Shown here piece by piece: positions 62,019 through 64,000 of a DNA stretch of 64,000 bases (positions are counted from its first letter, which is position 1; each line of letters opens with the position of its first letter). The DNA lies in the NCBI GenBank assembly GCA_003508835.1, contig PUFA01000287.1, forward strand, positions 1,178,001-1,242,000, given 5' to 3'. The notes below the pieces were generated by a model. It was not told the DNA's origin. It worked only from the letters and a program-made list of their open reading frames with translations, and did not search any database. The DNA comes from Eonycteris spelaea (taxonomy: Eukaryota > Chordata > Mammalia > Chiroptera > Pteropodidae). Position numbers and translations under genes: made by a program.

Positions 62019-62860
62019 CTTAAAAAGAGAAAAAATATATATTTATTAATAGTATTGTTCCTATGGGATTGGATTGTATTTATGCTACGAAATTACTCTG
62101 ATATGACCCTACACAATACAATACCCTTAGAAAACAAAATATGCCTAAATTGAATTCATGTTTGCCTCTGATGCTGTGCAATTAAATTGCAAACTAATAA
62201 TAATAAAATCTGATGCCATACATCAAAATACTAAAACCTAAAAATAATAGGTGAAACCTGATCTTACTGGTGACTTTGCACTCAAAGGAAATGCTTTATA
62301 TGATGTGCCAGCACAAATACAGCAAGAAAAAAAGGAAATAAAAAAGGGCCATATGTGAAAACAGCAGTTCAATGCAACTTTGGAAATACATTTAGGACTA
62401 GTACTGGAACTCAGGTTTCTCCCACTAGTCTTTTTGAAGAAATTAAAAAGTGTGTACGTATATGTATGTGCATTTGTGTATCTATAGCTATGTGTCTATA
62501 GATAGTTAAATTACCAAAATTTCACAGAAGAATAAACTGCTCTACAATAATCAATACATTTTTGTACACATATTATTTTTACATATAGTTGTAACCATAT
62601 AATATAACAGACTATGGTTAATGTGCTTTTGTTATATTAATTTACATTAAAAATTGATGAAGAAAAAAACTTTGGCTCCAATAAATTGAAAAAAGATAAA
62701 CTAAGTAAAAGTGGAAATACTATCATTAAATACTAATTTTAAAATTTAATATGGCACATTTTCTATGTATTAGTTTTGTTTAAAATTTATTTGTAAAGAC
62801 TGTCTAATGTTCTACCAAATAAATGTACAACAGTCTCAGTTGTTATGAAACTGTTGACCA
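62019..62860 (-). other. RFXAP: RFXAP last intron, 3' part
   Basis: This is sequence upstream of the RFXAP acceptor on the - strand. It is AT-rich, with no gene and no repeat that I can name, until the L1M fragment that begins near 62860. The intron continues to the window edge. Confidence 0.6.
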
Positions 62861-64000
62861 TTTAGGTTGTTTATCCTACTATTACACTATTTACGATTAA
62901 TACATTTCTGGCAATATCCTTATGCCTAACTTTATCCATATTTAGGATTTATTTTCCTGCAAATGTTTTCACAGTAAATATGATTTCTGAATCAAAGTGG
63001 ATGACCATTTTAAAGAATCCTGAAACATATTGTCCAACTGCTTTCTGAAGTGTTGTGTCAATACTGATGCCATCAATAGAACAAGAGTGCCCATTTCACG
63101 GAAGTTCAACATCACTGTGGGTTATCACTTAAATTATTTTTGCTTACTGTTATTGCTTATTGCTATCAATATTGTGATACTAAATACCTTTTCATATCAT
63201 TTAGTAGTAGCATTTTTGCTTTTTTCTTGTTATATCTTTTGTAACGTATTGGGCCAAAATTGCTTCCTCAGCAATTTGTATTTTATAATAAAATATTGAC
63301 CATATTAACCATAGTTCTTTTATATTTGTTGTAAATATTTTTCCTGTAATTTTGAAATTTGCATTTTTATTTTTACAACCATTTTTGACTTCTGCAATCA
63401 TTCTTGTGCAGTCTAATTTATAATCTTTTCTTTGTAATTTGTCAGTTTTGGTTTTTAAAAATTTTTATTTTTCAATTACGGTTGACATTCAATATTATAT
63501 TAGTTTAATCATGTTAGAACATAGTGGTTAGACATTTATATAATTTACAAAGTGATCCCTTCAATAAGTCTAGTACCCACCTGGCACCATAGGTAGTTAG
63601 TTATACAATGTTACTGACAATATTCCCTATGATGTATTTGACATCCCATGACTATTATGTAAGTACCCATTTGCACCTTTTGTCTATTTCTTTTAAACTA
63701 AAAAAATTCTCATCCCAGATTTTTGACATAAAGTCCCAATTCTAATTTTTTTTAATTTAAAAAACCTTTATCAGGAATTTATTTTGATGTATAGTGTAAT
63801 GTGATAAGCTAAATTTTTTCTCCTTAAATTATTTTCCAATTATTCCATTATTTACTGAATAATCTCTCCTTCCCTGGCTGAGTTTTAATGAGTTTTAATA
63901 TCCTCTATCAAATTTATAGTAAAGATCCTTATTAAATATTGGTTTAACTATATCTCGATACCATTAGAGCATTATTCCACAAACCCCAGAATTTGGTACA
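62860..64000 (-). mobile_element. Ancient L1M, interrupted by a younger L1 end
   Basis: Antisense ORF2/3' text of an old L1M runs to about 63445: CCATTTAGGTTGTTTATCCT, TGTCCAACTGCTTTCTGAAG and GAGTGCCCATTTCACGGAAG. It appears to resume from about 63690 to the window end, with a younger L1 piece in between. Borders are approximate. Confidence 0.6.
63450..63688 (-). mobile_element. LINE-1 3'UTR fragment inside the L1M
   Basis: The text CAATATTATATTAGTTTAAT, AGTGGTTAGACATTTATATA and AAGTCTAGTACCCACCTGGC is the same 3'UTR type as the L1 at 288-1308. Confidence 0.75.

Overview
This window is mammalian nuclear DNA. It is AT-rich and CpG-poor, with short exons separated by long introns full of decayed LINE-1, L2, MIR, MaLR and DNA-transposon fragments. 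Many L1 3' ends have the form 'TTTATTGGGGTGACATTGGTTAACAAAAT...TTTCAGGTGTACAA', which I know from bats. A SINE with a near-intact 5S rRNA head at 34056-34273 resembles the MEG family of fruit bats. No vespertilionid-type VES SINE was seen, and no L1 copy has intact reading frames. I infer a bat, most probably a pteropodid.

The main gene is SMAD9 (SMAD8) on the + strand. All six coding exons (exons 2-7) are present, at 19109-19520, 24528-24785, 28724-28834, 30326-30547, 37428-37684 and 41961-42104. They have GT/AG borders and consistent phases, and they join to 1404 nt: 467 codons plus stop, the same length as I recall for the human long isoform. Positions 1-18909 are upstream of the first coding exon, presumably intron 1; the non-coding first exon is not in the window. 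A 3.3 kb 3'UTR runs to an AATAAA at 45405-45410.

A second gene, RFXAP, enters from the right on the - strand. Its last coding exon is 62018 to 61908, its 3'UTR extends left, and the sequence to the right of the exon is its last intron. The two genes converge, as they do in the SMAD9-RFXAP block on human chromosome 13. The ~15 kb between them is mainly repeats: a Tigger-like DNA transposon split by a full-length dead L1 (47003-53280), an old L1M copy, a 5'-inverted L1, and an LTR-like element that starts with a perfect hairpin.

SMAD9 is a BMP-branch receptor-regulated SMAD (MH1, linker, MH2, C-terminal SSVS). RFXAP is a subunit of the RFX complex on MHC class II promoters. They are neighbours, not a functional unit. 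I found no undescribed coding system. The most informative signals are the 5S-derived SINE with target-site duplications, two twin-primed L1 copies, the nested L1-in-Tigger, a strict PPxY motif in the skippable SMAD9 exon 4, a CpG-rich open block just before SMAD9 exon 7, and an 18-bp perfect inverted repeat at 59731-59773.
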